From assembly GCA_963170055.1 (NCBI GenBank), contig CAUJGJ010000397.1, forward strand, positions 9,653,801 through 9,717,800: DNA of 64,000 bases. Direction: 5' to 3'. Within the stretch, counting starts at the first letter, position 1; each line of letters begins with the position of its first letter. Shown piece after piece: positions 1 through 10,632 of this stretch. Both the position numbers and the translations under genes were made by a program. The notes below the pieces were generated by a model, which was given only the letters and a program-made list of their open reading frames with translations, was not told the DNA's origin and did not search any database. The stretch comes from Halisarca cf. caerulea (lineage: Eukaryota; Porifera; Demospongiae; Chondrillida; Halisarcidae).

Positions 1-146
1 TCCAATTATTTCCTTTTCATCCATGCAGGAATTAAAGCATCCATTTATCAAACTGATTATGTAACATTGCATTTATTCTTATAATGGATTAGTAAACCAG
101 TTCACTACTGCAATTGCAAGTTCAGACTTCTAAAGATATACGTCAG

Positions 147-563
147 TTAGACATCAGCTGACCATTGATGATCCTTGTAAGGGATTCCATCGGGATTGGG
201 AAATCTTTCACGGACCATCACCTTCACACACCATGGGAGTGTGTCTCGGGCAGAATGCCTTTGACCTAGACGTGCTTTTCTAGCCTTGTACCCCGCAAAG
301 TCCCAGACACCAAGCTTTCTTAGGTGTGACCAGAACTTCCGATACAGCTTGTATCGCTTGACTACATTTGAGCGGTCTGGAGATGCAGATCCTCTCACAA
401 AAGATGGCATAACTGAAGGATCCACAACACAAGGTTCACACATGCAGTGAATGCATACTAGATATCCTTCCTGAAGACCACCTACAACAGGAAAGGAGTG
501 TTCAGCACCTAGTCTGACAACTCTTCTAGAAGGAGCAGGAACGTCTTCGTGTTGCTCAGCCAT
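147..563 (-). CDS. small Cys-rich protein, copy A
   Basis: This encodes a 138-residue soluble protein of unknown function. I chose the ATG at 563 because the paralogue near 60.3 kb starts at the equivalent MAE; in-frame sequence upstream has no match there. Visible features are a disordered acidic N-terminus, a tight Cys cluster at residues 37, 40, 42 and 45 (CIHCMCEPCVV), a Trp-rich stretch around residues 78-88 (FWSHLRKLGVWDF), one more Cys at 112 (LPWCV), and RFPNP at 120-124. The Cys cluster could bind zinc. The tail pattern (L-P-x-C-V, then R-x-x-F-P, then Y) faintly resembles the C-terminal ballast domain of P2X7 receptors, which occurs in many invertebrate transposon-linked proteins; this is only a similarity of pattern. 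The frame is intact, unlike copy B. No membrane segment or signal peptide is visible. Function is unassigned. Confidence 0.6.
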   Translation of the reverse strand: MAEQHEDVPAPSRRVVRLGAEHSFPVVGGLQEGYLVCIHCMCEPCVVDPSVMPSFVRGSASPDRSNVVKRYKLYRKFWSHLRKLGVWDFAGYKARKARLGQRHSARDTLPWCVKVMVRERFPNPDGIPYKDHQWSADV

Positions 564-917
564 TCTCGAATCGTCGTCAAACTCGAATGCTAGCGTGTTA
601 TTCGAATAATCTTCTTTGTTCTTTTGTTTAAAACTATACAAAACATTATAGAGCGCTAGACTATTAGTGTTGCAGCTAGACTCTGAGAAGCCATCGAGTG
701 GAACTCGATCGCGAGTTTTCGGCGAAGACCGAATTCGAAGCTGCTATTGTTGTTGTTGGTGTTCGTGGACCTTCCACTTAGCTTTCGTACCATAATCGAC
801 AGATTTGTGCCTGTGTTTGTGCAAATATCGTGTGAAAGAAGCACTTTTCAAAAGGCTCCTTGTGCAGAGTTTGAAACTCGCGCTCAATTAACTTTTCGAA
901 TATGGTGTCCACCCCCC

Positions 918-925
918 CTTTTATA
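918..925 (-). promoter_or_regulatory. TATA box of Cys-rich gene copy A
   Basis: TATAAAAG on the minus strand is followed by a G-run, as in copy B (TATAAAAG then GGGGCGGTGG at 59986). The 100-150 bases after the TATA box are also conserved between the copies (TCGAAAAGTTxATTGAG and GCTTCTTTC blocks), which fits a shared core promoter plus 5' leader. The ATG used lies about 355 bases downstream, possibly after an intron: both copies have a G|GTAC donor-like site at the same relative place. Confidence 0.55.
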
Positions 926-1209
926 CTCGCCGCCAGCTCGGTGATTCGCACGCGTGCAAACAGCTCCGTGCACGTTCGGTATGCGTTTATGAAAACGACC
1001 TCTACGTTTAAAGTGACGCACCTAAAAGTTGAGTCAAGTAGCAAGTGAAGTGGAATACAGACAAAGTCTCTTATTTTTGTACCTTTGATCTTTAATACAT
1101 AACCTTTCGCCGTCGGATATCTCTTTAAATTCTGCTTTGGTCGCACTTGTATACGAACCGAATCGCTTTCGAAGATGTTTTTCGGAAGGAGAAAAGATCG
1201 AAGAAACTC

Positions 1210-1592
1210 AAGCTAGGTAAGCCAGACCAGTAAGTTACTGACATGTTCAAATTTGATCGAAGGCTTAAGATTCGCTTAGTTTCGCATAGCCAGCCTCTTT
1301 CTCCTTGATGTTGTTAGAAATTTTGTAGAATGTTTATGATGTCGTCAACGAAAAGGGGCTGGAGACGCGAGACTAGGATTCACTGTAGCCGAAGGTCGTT
1401 TGACTGGAATATTTGTCGATCTTGCAGTTTTAACATCATGTAAGGCTGTTTTGGAATCTTGCACAGCAACATTTTTCCAAGTCACGGGCGGGTCACATGA
1501 CATTTCGTCGCGAAGCCATCTAAAGTCGCAAAATTCTTTTGTAATTGGTGCCTCCACTGAGATTTTAAGTTTATGGACATGTCCCACATGCG
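1210..1592 (-). repeat. G-related repeat fragment, copy 4
   Basis: The right edge is the exact terminus of the G family (ends ACATGTCCCACATGCG). Read on the minus strand it is homologous over its length to 42764-43120, sharing blocks such as TGGCTTCGCGA, AATGTCATGTGACC and TTCGCTTAGTTTCGC in rearranged detail. Interior sequence differs from the full-length G copies, so it is a separate subfamily. Tigger-1 begins 2 bases beyond its edge. An 87-codon open frame (MSCDPPVTW region) is not kept open in the other copy. Confidence 0.6.
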
Positions 1593-1751
1593 TACAGAGC
1601 ATCCCCACTTATCCGGACCTCGATTATCTGGATCCTCAGGCTGGGCTATGTGTGTGGTTCATCATAGGTGTAAACTGTGGGTGAGCTTTACTAATTGTTA
1701 TTATAACTGATTAGTCTTTGTCAAATCTAACAGTTACCTCATACCTACCAT

Positions 1752-2009
1752 GCAATGATAAATGGTGACTGGAACAGCTGGGACAACACACACCTCCAAA
1801 AAAAGCTAAGCAAAATAGGAAAGTGTTGACTATAGAAGAGAAGCTGTCGATTATTGAAGAACTGAAATCATATACAAGGAAGGTTATTGCTGAGTGAGAT
1901 ATGGTGTTGGGGATAGCACAATCTCAGATATCAAGAAGAACAAGGAAAAGACTCATCATTTTAAGCGTAGAATGTCTGATATGGGTATGACAAAGAAGGC
2001 AAAGGTACT
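1752..2009 (+). pseudogene. Tigger-1 transposase, N-terminal piece
   Basis: This piece encodes a psq/CENP-B-type helix-turn-helix (pattern RKVLTIEEKLSIIEELK, then an in-frame TGA, then YGVGDSTISDIKKNKEK). It corresponds to the DNA-binding N-terminus of jerky/Tigger transposases. The frame runs into the hAT terminus at 2010; the continuation is at 10633. An internal TGA and frame changes show it is dead. The exact start cannot be fixed. Confidence 0.75.
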
Positions 2010-2164
2010 CAGGGGCGTACGCAGGGTTTTTCAAAGGGGGGTTACATTAATTTATGTAAGCCTTAGGGGAAACTTCCATATATATATATATATAATAGTG
2101 AAATTTATCTCAATCTGTTATTACCACAATTAAATAAATCAACTTAGTATTTTTTATCAATCAA

Positions 2165-2470
2165 TTAATATTATGGATACTTGGGGAGAAGACGGCCAAA
2201 GGCCGCCTTCACCCCTAGTTCGGGTGGCAGGTGCAACCCTTATATCAAGTGAAGAGGTTGTATAAAGTAAATTTATTGATTTTAGTGTAATTACTACATC
2301 AAGAGAAACCCCTAGTAAGCTAGTGCTATACTGTAACAATTGTTGTATAGGCCAATGTTTGGTGTTTGACCTCCTTTTCCCCTAGTTAGTCACACGGGTG
2401 CAACCCTTATGTCAAGTGTATAGTAGATATACACGAAGTGCAGTTCTTGTTCTCAAAGATGCTTCAAAGC
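2165..2470 (+). repeat. C-family hairpin repeat, copy 1
   Basis: This is homologous to 49128-49370 over about 250 bases (GGTGCAACCCTTATATCAAG, GTCAAGTGTATAGTAG, GTGCAGTTCTTG). It starts with a GC-rich hairpin (GACGGCC AAA GGCCGCCTTC between GGGG and CCCC) and leads straight into a long CA array, exactly as the 49-kb copy does. No transposase is visible. Its core GGC/GGCC hairpin resembles the ends of families A and B. Confidence 0.6.
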
Positions 2471-2496
2471 TGTTTTATTATGCACTCTCTCTCTCT

Positions 2497-2595
2497 CACA
2501 CACACACACAACACACACATGCACAACACCCACACACGCATGCTCACACCACACACACACACACTCACCAACCCCCCCCCCACACACACACACAA

Positions 2596-2637
<42 letters not shown>

Positions 2638-2780
2638 CAACCCCCCCCACACACATGCACACACACACAAACACACACACACTACTTTGACTACTTTGTA
2701 GCTAATAATATAATCACATAATATAGATCACACTTTCCCACTCACACATACACGCATACAAACATGTACATGTGCTATGT

Positions 2781-2834
<54 letters not shown>

Positions 2835-2934
2835 ACACACAGACAGACAACCCCCCACACACAGACAACCCCACACACACAAACACACACCTGCACACAC
2901 ACACACACACCTGCACACATACACACACATATGT

Positions 2935-2994
<60 letters not shown>

Positions 2995-3390
2995 TCAGGC
3001 AACCCATACACACACACACGTACACAAACACACAGACAAACCCCCCACACAAACACACACACTCATACACACCACACACCTGCACACATACACACACACA
3101 CTCGCGTGTGCGCACATATGTGTTCGTATAGTACATGGAGTGTGGTTCTTATATGCAAAACTGTTTTGTAGCTAATTAATCACATAATATAGATCACACT
3201 ATCCCACACACACATACGCATACAAACATGTGCTATATGCATGCACGCATGCACACACACACGCATACAAACATGTGCTATATGTATGCACGCACGCACA
3301 CACACACACACACACGCGCGTGCACGCACGCACACACATTCACACAGAAACATATATGCACAAACACACACAGATACATTAATTTTGTCA
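2497..3390. repeat. CA-rich array with a duplicated spacer
   Basis: Interrupted (CA)n tracts are separated by CCCCCC runs and by a spacer that occurs twice (around 2700-2770 and 3168-3240), reading TCACATAATATAGATCACAC then CATACAAACATGTGCTAT. So the array grew partly by duplication of units about 470 bases long. Long His/Thr or Cys/Val open frames here are products of the dinucleotide repeat and are not genes. Confidence 0.85.
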
Positions 3391-3439
3391 CGGATACAAA
3401 CTAAATGTTCCCAAAATATGATTATAATATTTGAGAGAA

Positions 3440-3897
3440 TTCTTCTTTTCGTATTTCGCATCATAATTTATGTAGCCGTCAACAGGAAACCCGTATACTC
3501 ACTACGGATACCATTGCGCACTGACATGGCTTTTGACATTGTTATTATCACCGATGCCGCTTTTGATTTCCATGCAAAAATTATTCCGCTATATAGATAA
3601 GGTCACTCACCAGGTATATTGAGGAGCATTAACCACAGTCACAAAGCACTAGCATCCTTTTCCTAGGAGGAGTTAGTGGAAAACTGATTTGAAGGTGAAA
3701 ATCGTATTCTAGTCAGGATTCGTCCATACAACAAATATGGCGATTCGTAGGCTTATACGGGCTATTTTCGAAATTTCTCCATTTCGCAAGTAAGAGTAAA
3801 AAGAAGGCCTCAAGGTCTCTTTCTATATACAACAGTGAGCTATTGTGACGATTTGCCCGCAATCACTCGAAGCGCGTGTCAGTGAACTGCGGACAAA
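3440..3897 (-). repeat. E-family repeat, copy 1
   Basis: This matches 13725-14135 on the opposite strand (blocks CCTAGGAGGAGTTA, TTTCGAAATTTC, CAGTTCACTGAC/GTCAGTGAACTG, TATATGGCGGAATAATT region) and, partly, 51535-51700. At 3897 it is cut by the B-family copy; the missing continuation AAATCGGCCTATCTTTATTAT appears after that copy at 5536, so B is nested inside E. Confidence 0.6.
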
Positions 3898-4106
3898 CAA
3901 GCAATTTGAGTTTAAAAAACTCGTGGGCCGCCTACGGCCCTGGAAACTCAAATCGCTTGGAAATCGGCGTTATTGACTAAAATAATATTTAGAAGAACTC
4001 TTCTGGTCTAAAAGACCCTTCGCTGATAAAATCAGGAGCAAACAAATGAATTTCACTGAAATATAGCCAAAAGATTATTTACCGACTTCACGTCCGCCAT
4101 GTTGTT

Positions 4107-4145
<39 letters not shown>

Positions 4146-5530
4146 GCTCATAGCGCTTTTCGACTGGGGAAGAAAATGGCCGCCGCTCGAAATGGTAATA
4201 TATACATCGAATTTTACAGCTCAAACAACAATGTACGTCAATTTTTACAACTGTTTAGTGTTTTAATGTTATTTAACGAAACCATAAACTACAAAACAGG
4301 CCCATGTGTCATACACAGAAGTATAAAAATGATTTTGAAAAAGGTACACTTTTTCTCTAAACGTCAATTTGGGGACGTGTAGACGGTCTCCCAAAGAGAT
4401 GAAACTGGTATGAGATGAAAGAGTAAAGTTCATTTAAGATATGGATGCTGAGCGGAGAACATATAACTCCAACTGAAATAGTTATAACGAAAAATGTACT
4501 TTTAGCGGGTAAAATTGGCTAAAAATGACAATTAAAATGGTAATATCTTGGGCTAACCTGCTTATATAATCCCCGCTCAGCGAAAACAAGTAGACAAAAG
4601 GATTTTAAATCGTTGGATTCTTTTGTTGTTCGGAAAAAGTCCTGGGTACACGTCCCCAAAACACGATATATTTGCAGGACGGTTCCAATCCGCCATTTTA
4701 GGATGACGTAAGGTGCGCGTCATCGGTATTGAGCATTTAAATTCATATGGTACCTGGTACATTGGAAATAAGCGCCCTACAATGTTATCGTCTACGTGAA
4801 CAATCGATCTGGTTGGCAATTTGTTGTGCGGATAGTTCTATTTTTCATTAAATGGTTCCAACAAGTATCGGTGAGTTCTTATGCATATATTCTTGTCATT
4901 GATAGTCATATCTGCGGCGAAAGTGGCATACTTGACGACTAAGACTCAGAGACAGTGGCACTGGCTTGCGTGCGAAATCAATCGACTAGTACAAAGTCAG
5001 AAAGTGGACTGAGCCTGCTAACATTTTGCCGCTTTTGGCTAGTGTTTCATTCGTGATCTAGGATATCCTGGATAGTATAGTGCAGTTACCTGTCACAGCA
5101 CTTTTTTACATTGATTCGGCATTCTGCAACGATCATTCGAGGTGGGAAGGTCGATATCGGCGGTACCTGGCCCTTTTTGACGGTACTAATGTAGCTTGAA
5201 CATTGCGACTAAACATTTGATGTGCTTTTACAAATACCTAAACAAAACTTATTAAGGCACAAAACGGCTTTTTGCCTTTTCAAAGTCGATACGATTCGAA
5301 AAGATTCTGCTATCGCTAAACCACTGTAAGCGCCCGCTACTTATGACGTATTACAACGTTTACCTTCTGTTGGTAATGACGTATGGGTAAAATGTGACAA
5401 ATTCCACAAATTCCATAACTTTGTTGCCTGTAATCCCCAACTTCCAAAAAGCGCTATAATGCCCCTGTGTATTGACATCGTTCCGGACCTTCCGGACACT
5501 TCCGGTGAAAGTAAAAACAATATAGGGCCT
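3898..5530 (-). mobile_element. B-family hairpin element, copy 1, split by D
   Basis: Left part 3898-4140 has the terminal hairpin (GTGGGCCGCCTACGGCCC) flanked by CGAGTTT-type repeats, the conserved body, ATGTTGTTGACAT and then (TA)n. The right part 5470-5530 has TTGACATCGTTCCGGACC, CACTTCCGGTGAAAGTAAAA and ACAATATAGGGCC. A 1.33-kb D element sits between them in the AT tract. Confidence 0.65.
4141..5469. mobile_element. D-family element with inverted ends
   Basis: The left end reads CACAGGCTCATAGCGCTTTT. The right end, reversed, reads CACAGGGGCATTATAGCGCT, so the ends are imperfect inverted repeats. TA lies on both sides, consistent with insertion into the TA tract of B. The first 400 bases match 41205-41593 on the opposite strand. 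A 68-codon open frame at 4176-4382 is partly conserved in that copy. The distal 900 bases (4500-5400) have no recognisable coding content. Confidence 0.6.
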
Positions 5531-7901
5531 ATAAAATATATAAAATCGGCCTATCTTTATTATCATAAGATACACACAGCTTAAAATACTTAGTATTGTA
5601 TAACAATTTAAAATAATGTCATAATTTATAATGGTATCACAGAATCTGATTTGCACTTATTATTGTTACACCAACACGTGTACATTTATTTACTCTTGCA
5701 TGCTTAATATTGAGCATGGTGTGGTGAGACCAAAGGTTAAATCTACAGTGTTTATTCAACAGAGTCTGAGTTGTCAAACAACATGCTAGGTGCTTCCATT
5801 CTTCGTGGGTGTTTTTGCATGAATAATTTGCATACTTGGTTAACATCAACAGAAGTGGCATAGTTTGTATGGATTAGAGCAGCTGCAGCTAGACGGTCTT
5901 CACTTTGAGTGTAGCGAAGGTAGGTATTGAGATGTTTTAGAGCAGAAGCTGAGCGCTCACAAGAACAGCCACTGAGTGGAAGAGTTGCAAAGAGTTGCAT
6001 AAGGACATACAGATTTGGCATTGAATTTGTGCAGATTTCAGGTAACAGGCAATCCTTCAGGGATTGGGGACGAGACTGAAGAGGAATATTGACCCATTTC
6101 CTTTTCCAACGAGCAAATTCTTCATCAACAATATCTGGATTTGGCAGATCACCACTGTAAAAAATCCACAGCTTCCTTAATATCCTCCAACGAAGAAGCT
6201 TCAGTGATAGAAGTTGGTAGAAGAGCTCGAAGACGAGTAACTTTCTGTATGTGCTGTGAAAATCTTTCAGTTAAATCTGAGATTAAATGATCTAAAAAGG
6301 GAACAAGAATTGCAACTTTGAAATATTCCTTGGGATCAGAACAGTGCAAATTAGACCTATGCTGCTGTCTCTGACAAATTCTGGGCAATGTTGTAAGTAT
6401 ATCAGACTTAGCAGCAAGGCAACAGCTGTGGCTGTAGATTCGGTCTGATAACACAGTCAATTCATCATTTCGGATGGTAACAAGCTCTTTCTGACAATCT
6501 TGGATTATTTTGAGACCAGACAATAGATCTTGAGAAATACCTTATAACTTTTTCATGGGTTCTCTGAAATATGAGAGAATGCGGCTGAGAACAACTAGAG
6601 AGTAAAGAAAAGAAAAGGAGTCCAGTGCCCTCATATGAGCCAATGCATTCTTTTTGTCTTCAGGAGAGAACCCATCACTGAACATAGGGTAGTGTTCACT
6701 TCCTGAAATCATTACTCCGCACATTTCTATTAGAAATGGATGACATTGCATAAATCGTTCCCACCCTTCAATATTTTCAACCCATCTGGTTATACAAACA
6801 TTAAGCAAAGGAGCTCGATTAGCTGCACCATCCTGCTGTTGCCTTGCGCAAACTTGCTTGAGGAGACCTTCTCTTTTTGGTGATGCTTTAATCCAAAGAG
6901 TGATAGCTTTGATAACAGAAACACAATTTCTGATGGATGGCTCCACATGCTTGTGCTATGACAAGGTTAAAGGAATGATCTGAACAATGAGTGTACAAAA
7001 CCTTTGGTTGCTTGTCCAGAATTCTCCTATGAACACCTGATTTCTCACCGCTCATTGTTGCTACCCCATCATAGCCCTGTCCACGGAGATCTTCAAGTGA
7101 AAGACCAAGGTCATGTGTTAGAAGTGCAGTTATGCCTAGCTCAATGTCAGCAGCACAAACACGCTCCATTTTGATAAACGAAACAAATTCTTCACGTATC
7201 TCACAAGATTTATCTACAAATCGAAGGCAAACAGCTAAGTGCTCACACCATTACTGGAAATTTCATCTGCCAGGACAGCATAGAACTTGGCCTCTTTCAC
7301 TTCCTTCAGGATATTTGTACGAATTATGTCAAAAGCAATCACATTAATTATATCATTTTGGGACCTTGGTGACAGATATGTACCATTCCGTGCCAATGGT
7401 TGTTCCAGATGATTCCTCAAGATAGTATCAGTGGTGGCTCGGTCCTTAAGTAATAGTAAGAAATTTCCTGGGTTGGTGTTACATGCAATTTGCTCTCGAT
7501 GCCCACAAAGAGGTAAGCCTTGCTTTGTTAAAAACAGAATAGCACGCACTATCTCCTGCAAAATTTGTTTGTTGACAGTCAATCGATCCTGAAGTGCCTT
7601 GCTCTCCATAACGTCTACTCTGCCTGCAGGGTTATCAACAATCCCCCTAAGTGTATCTGCATCCTGCATACAATGAGCATGATACTTATTCTTTGCGTGG
7701 GTAGCCAGGGCATCACTCGGTTTAACCCAGTTGCGAAAAGACACATTCACAAGAAGACCCTTATCAACACAGTTCTGCTCTGAACATAGCACGGCACATG
7801 GTCCACCATACACACCATCACTGGCCGGACTGTATACCAGCCACTTGTATTTCTTAAGCCACTCTGTGTTGAACTTTCTGTTACAACCATAGGAACGAGT
7901 A

Positions 7902-9840
7902 CAGTGCAGTCCATATAATTTGAATCCGCTTCATTTGAAATTTTGGTTAATCCGAAGAAAATATTATGTCCACATATGCTGCCCATACAAAAATTCGAAT
8001 GGGCAAAACCTTTTATTTCGAAAAATGGCTGCCAAGTTAGTGGGTTAAATCACAGTGAAGAGTTTAGTCTCTAACTGATGTTCGTAGCCATTAAGGTATT
8101 TTTCAGTGATGAAAAGAAGTTATCGGTCTTTGACCATAAAGAAGAAGCTTGAAATAATTGATCGTGTTGAAAGTTTGCCACCTGGTAAGAAGAAGAAAGA
8201 TATCGCTGCCGAGTACGAGATTCCCTGTAGCACCTTGAGTACGATTCTGAAAGATAAGGACAAACTAAGAGAAAATCATTGTTTTGGTAGTTCTAAGAAA
8301 AAGCGTCAACGAAATCCTACTCAAGGTGATGTAGATGAAGCGTTATTCCAGTGGTTTACAGCTGCGCGCGCAGTCAGTTCCTATTAGTGGAGAAGTGCTG
8401 AAGTCCAAGGCTGAAGAACTTTGCAAGGAAATGGAACCTAACACTAAATGGAAGTGCTCCAGTGGTTGGCTTTCACGCTGGAAGGTGAGACACAACATAT
8501 CATATAAATCCATTTGTGGTGAGAACGCTGCAGTAGACAAAGAAGTGTGTGCTGATTGGATGGAAAGAGTTCTTAGGCCAATCCTGACAAAGTATAAGTC
8601 AGAAGATGTCTTCAATGCCGATGAGACAGGTCTGTTTTGGCGTTTGCTGCCTGACAAAACTCACGCTGTTTCTGGTGAAGTTTGCACTGGAGGCAAACTC
8701 AGCAAAGAGAGGATTACAGTACTTGTTTGTGCAAACATGAGTGGTACAGAGAAGATGTCCCTCATAACCATAGGGAAGTTCAAGAGACCAAGGTTTTTTC
8801 GTGTTGTTGATCATCGGCCCTTAGATTATGATGCTAACAAAAATGCCTGGATGACCTCTGTCCTTTTTGAAGCCTGGCTACGAAAATGGGATTCACGGCT
8901 TTCCAGAAAGGGAAGGAAAATAGCCTTAATCATCGACAACTGCACTGCCCACCCACACATACCAGATCTTCTTGCAATCGAGCTTGTGTTTCTTCCCCCC
9001 AATACCACAAGTGAAATACAGCCCTGTGACCAAGGAATTATCAAAATGCTCAAGGCATATTACCGGAAGAGCATGGTTAAACGCCTGATACACACTATTG
9101 ATTGTGGGAATACACTAGCCAACCTCAAAATTACGCTTTTGGATGCTTTGGAAATGCTTAGGACAGCATGGGAGTTGGTTACACCTATTGCTATCACTAA
9201 TTGTTTTCGGAAAGCTGGCTTCTTCACAGAACCAGATTCATCCCAGGAAGGCAACCATGATGATAGAGTGACTCCCAATGATTTTGAAGATGATGGACCT
9301 GAAATGTCTCTGGAGTCCTTAAATCTGGAAATTCCCTGCACTTTTGAAGATTTTGTGCTTTGTGATGCTAACGTGGACTGTTCACCTATGCCCTACCAAT
9401 GAGGATATCATTGGTTCAATCATTCCCACCGATATAGATGAAGATGAAGAAGATGATCTTGGAGACGAACTGCCAACTGTTACATACCAGGAAGCTTGTA
9501 GTGCGTTGTTAACTGTCAGGGCATATCTCCTTCATTCAAGCACCAACTCAGAGGCACCGTACAGCTTGATACAAACTTTGGAATTTGAGATTTCAAAGTG
9601 CCACACCAGCTTATTAGTCCAACCGAAAATCACTGACTACTTTTCCAGACTACAACTGTACATGCTTGTACTCAATATGTTTTACGGCTGCCATGCTTGA
9701 CAATGTCCGTATCCTTTTATTTAGAACTTTATGTACTATTCAAGGGAATTCTAATTAAGTGAAATTCATGTAATTCAAATTTCGCTTATTTCAAACTCCA
9801 GAGCCTGGATGTTGAGATTCGATTTATGTGGACTGCACTG
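7902..9840 (+). mobile_element. Tigger-2, pogo-like transposon inserted in the hAT gene
   Basis: Ends are CAGTGCAGTCCATATAATTT (left) and, reversed, CAGTGCAGTCCACATAAATC (right), with TA duplicated at 7900-7901 and 9841-9842. Its length, 1939 bp, is normal for a full Tigger. It sits in the coding part of the hAT and is in better shape than Tigger-1, so it is the younger of the two. Confidence 0.92.
8109..9700 (+). pseudogene. Tigger-2 transposase, two frameshifts
   Basis: The ATG at 8109 starts a psq helix-turn-helix (LTIKKKLEIIDRVE, about residues 8-60). A CENP-B-type second DNA-binding part follows (KWKCSSGWLSRWKVRH), then a DDE_1 pogo-type catalytic core: NADETGLFWRLLPDKTHA (first D), LIIDNCTAHP (second D) and PCDQGIIKMLK (third D), then an acidic tail. 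All three catalytic residues are present. Two breaks separate it from a working gene: a slip in a GCGCGCGC tract near 8370, and a frame change near 9395 just before the acidic C-terminus. It would cut and paste itself at TA sites. Related host genes are JRK, CENPB and TIGD. Whether the breaks are real or sequencing slips cannot be told. Confidence 0.88.
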
Positions 9841-10632
9841 TAGTAGGGAGCACAGAGGGTGGTGAAATATGCCTGTATAGTAGATTGTACTTCACACCTC
9901 TGGAGAGCGCTGAAACAGCTGCTGACACCTCCTTTAGTGGCATACCTAACTTTATATTGAGATCTATATCAATTGTGTGATTATTAGTGTTACAATTACT
10001 ATGATTCTCCAGCACATCCCTTGAATGATCGCAAGTACTGTTCGATTTGTTACCATCCTCCTTGCCATCTTCCTCATTCTCCAGTGTGTCGTAATCTTCC
10101 TCGTTTTCTGTTGTGTCACCTTCCTCTGACTCGGCTAGCGAGAGGGAAAATCGGGAAACCTTTGTCTGTGATTGTGTCGTAGATTGTTCATCATCGCTAG
10201 ATGCTTCGGTTAAAGTTCTTTTGCGAGACGAGGGCACATTGGCCTGTAAAAACTTTGCAATACTTAACTGCAGCGCCATTAACTTTTCATCAATTGAACA
10301 CGTGGTGAGTGACACATGCACACACGTCTAACTATGGCTGACCCGCAAAGATTTGTACTCGTCCAATATAATAAGATTCAACAAGAATCCGATTGTCAGT
10401 TAAACAGTGATCAAGAAGCACGTCTGCAAAACCATTCAAGCCACGCCGGCACCCTATACTTCAGTTTCAGTACAGACCAAGTCTGGATAGGTAATTAAAA
10501 TGCTCAATTGAACTTAGCGAAAGGTTCGGTTTTTTTGGCAGAATATTTTTCAGACCTGCTAAGTTTTCCCCTTCGTCATATGGTAAGGTGGTTCGTTCGA
10601 ACCCATGGGAACCCCCCCTCGTTACGCGCCTG

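Larger units (their letters stand above)
5752..10279 (-). pseudogene. hAT transposase (ZMYM1-like), broken and interrupted
   Basis: Read from 10279 down: an acidic/Ser-rich N-terminus (MALQLSIAKF start), then Tigger-2 (7902-9840). After it comes a TTF-type zinc finger (CNRKFNTEWLKKYKWLVYS), a DUF4371-like/RNase H-fold region (NPGNFLLLLK, ADEISSNG, RGQGYDGVATMSG, HCSDHSFNLV) and the C-terminal hAT dimerisation motif (LPLSGCSCERSASALKHLNT). Taking out Tigger-2 with one TA keeps the frame (LPTT then RSYGCNRK). Damage: frameshifts near 7246, 6945 and 6152, and an in-frame TAA at 6542, probably from CAA. Domain order and length fit a once complete hAT transposase. It cannot be active now. Confidence 0.85.
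2010..10632 (-). mobile_element. hAT element (ZMYM1-like) nested in Tigger-1
   Basis: The left end begins CAGGGGCGTACGCAGGG. The right end, on the reverse strand, begins CAGGCGCGTAACGAGGGGGG. These are imperfect hAT-type inverted termini. Flanks GGTACT (left) and GGTAAT (right) look like the remains of a target duplication, though I cannot recover a clean 8 bp. The element holds a decayed minus-strand hAT transposase (5752-10279), Tigger-2, a C-type repeat with a CA array, and the E/B/D repeat stack. Confidence 0.75.

Noticed and set aside
1400..1684. 94-codon frame spanning the G-related repeat and the Tigger-1 terminus
   Set aside because: It crosses an element boundary defined by target duplication and is not open in the related copy.
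2438..3175. Long His/Thr-rich and Cys/Val-rich open frames on both strands
   Set aside because: They are translations of (CA)n/(TG)n, open in several frames at once, with no unique sequence. The same applies at 12283-12531, 26267-28769, 29249-29730, 34431-34906, 45601-46033, 49292-51295 and 60753-61108.
2010..10632. Exact 8-bp hAT target duplication
   Set aside because: Flanks show only GGTACT versus GGTAAT similarity; I could not align a clean 8 bp.
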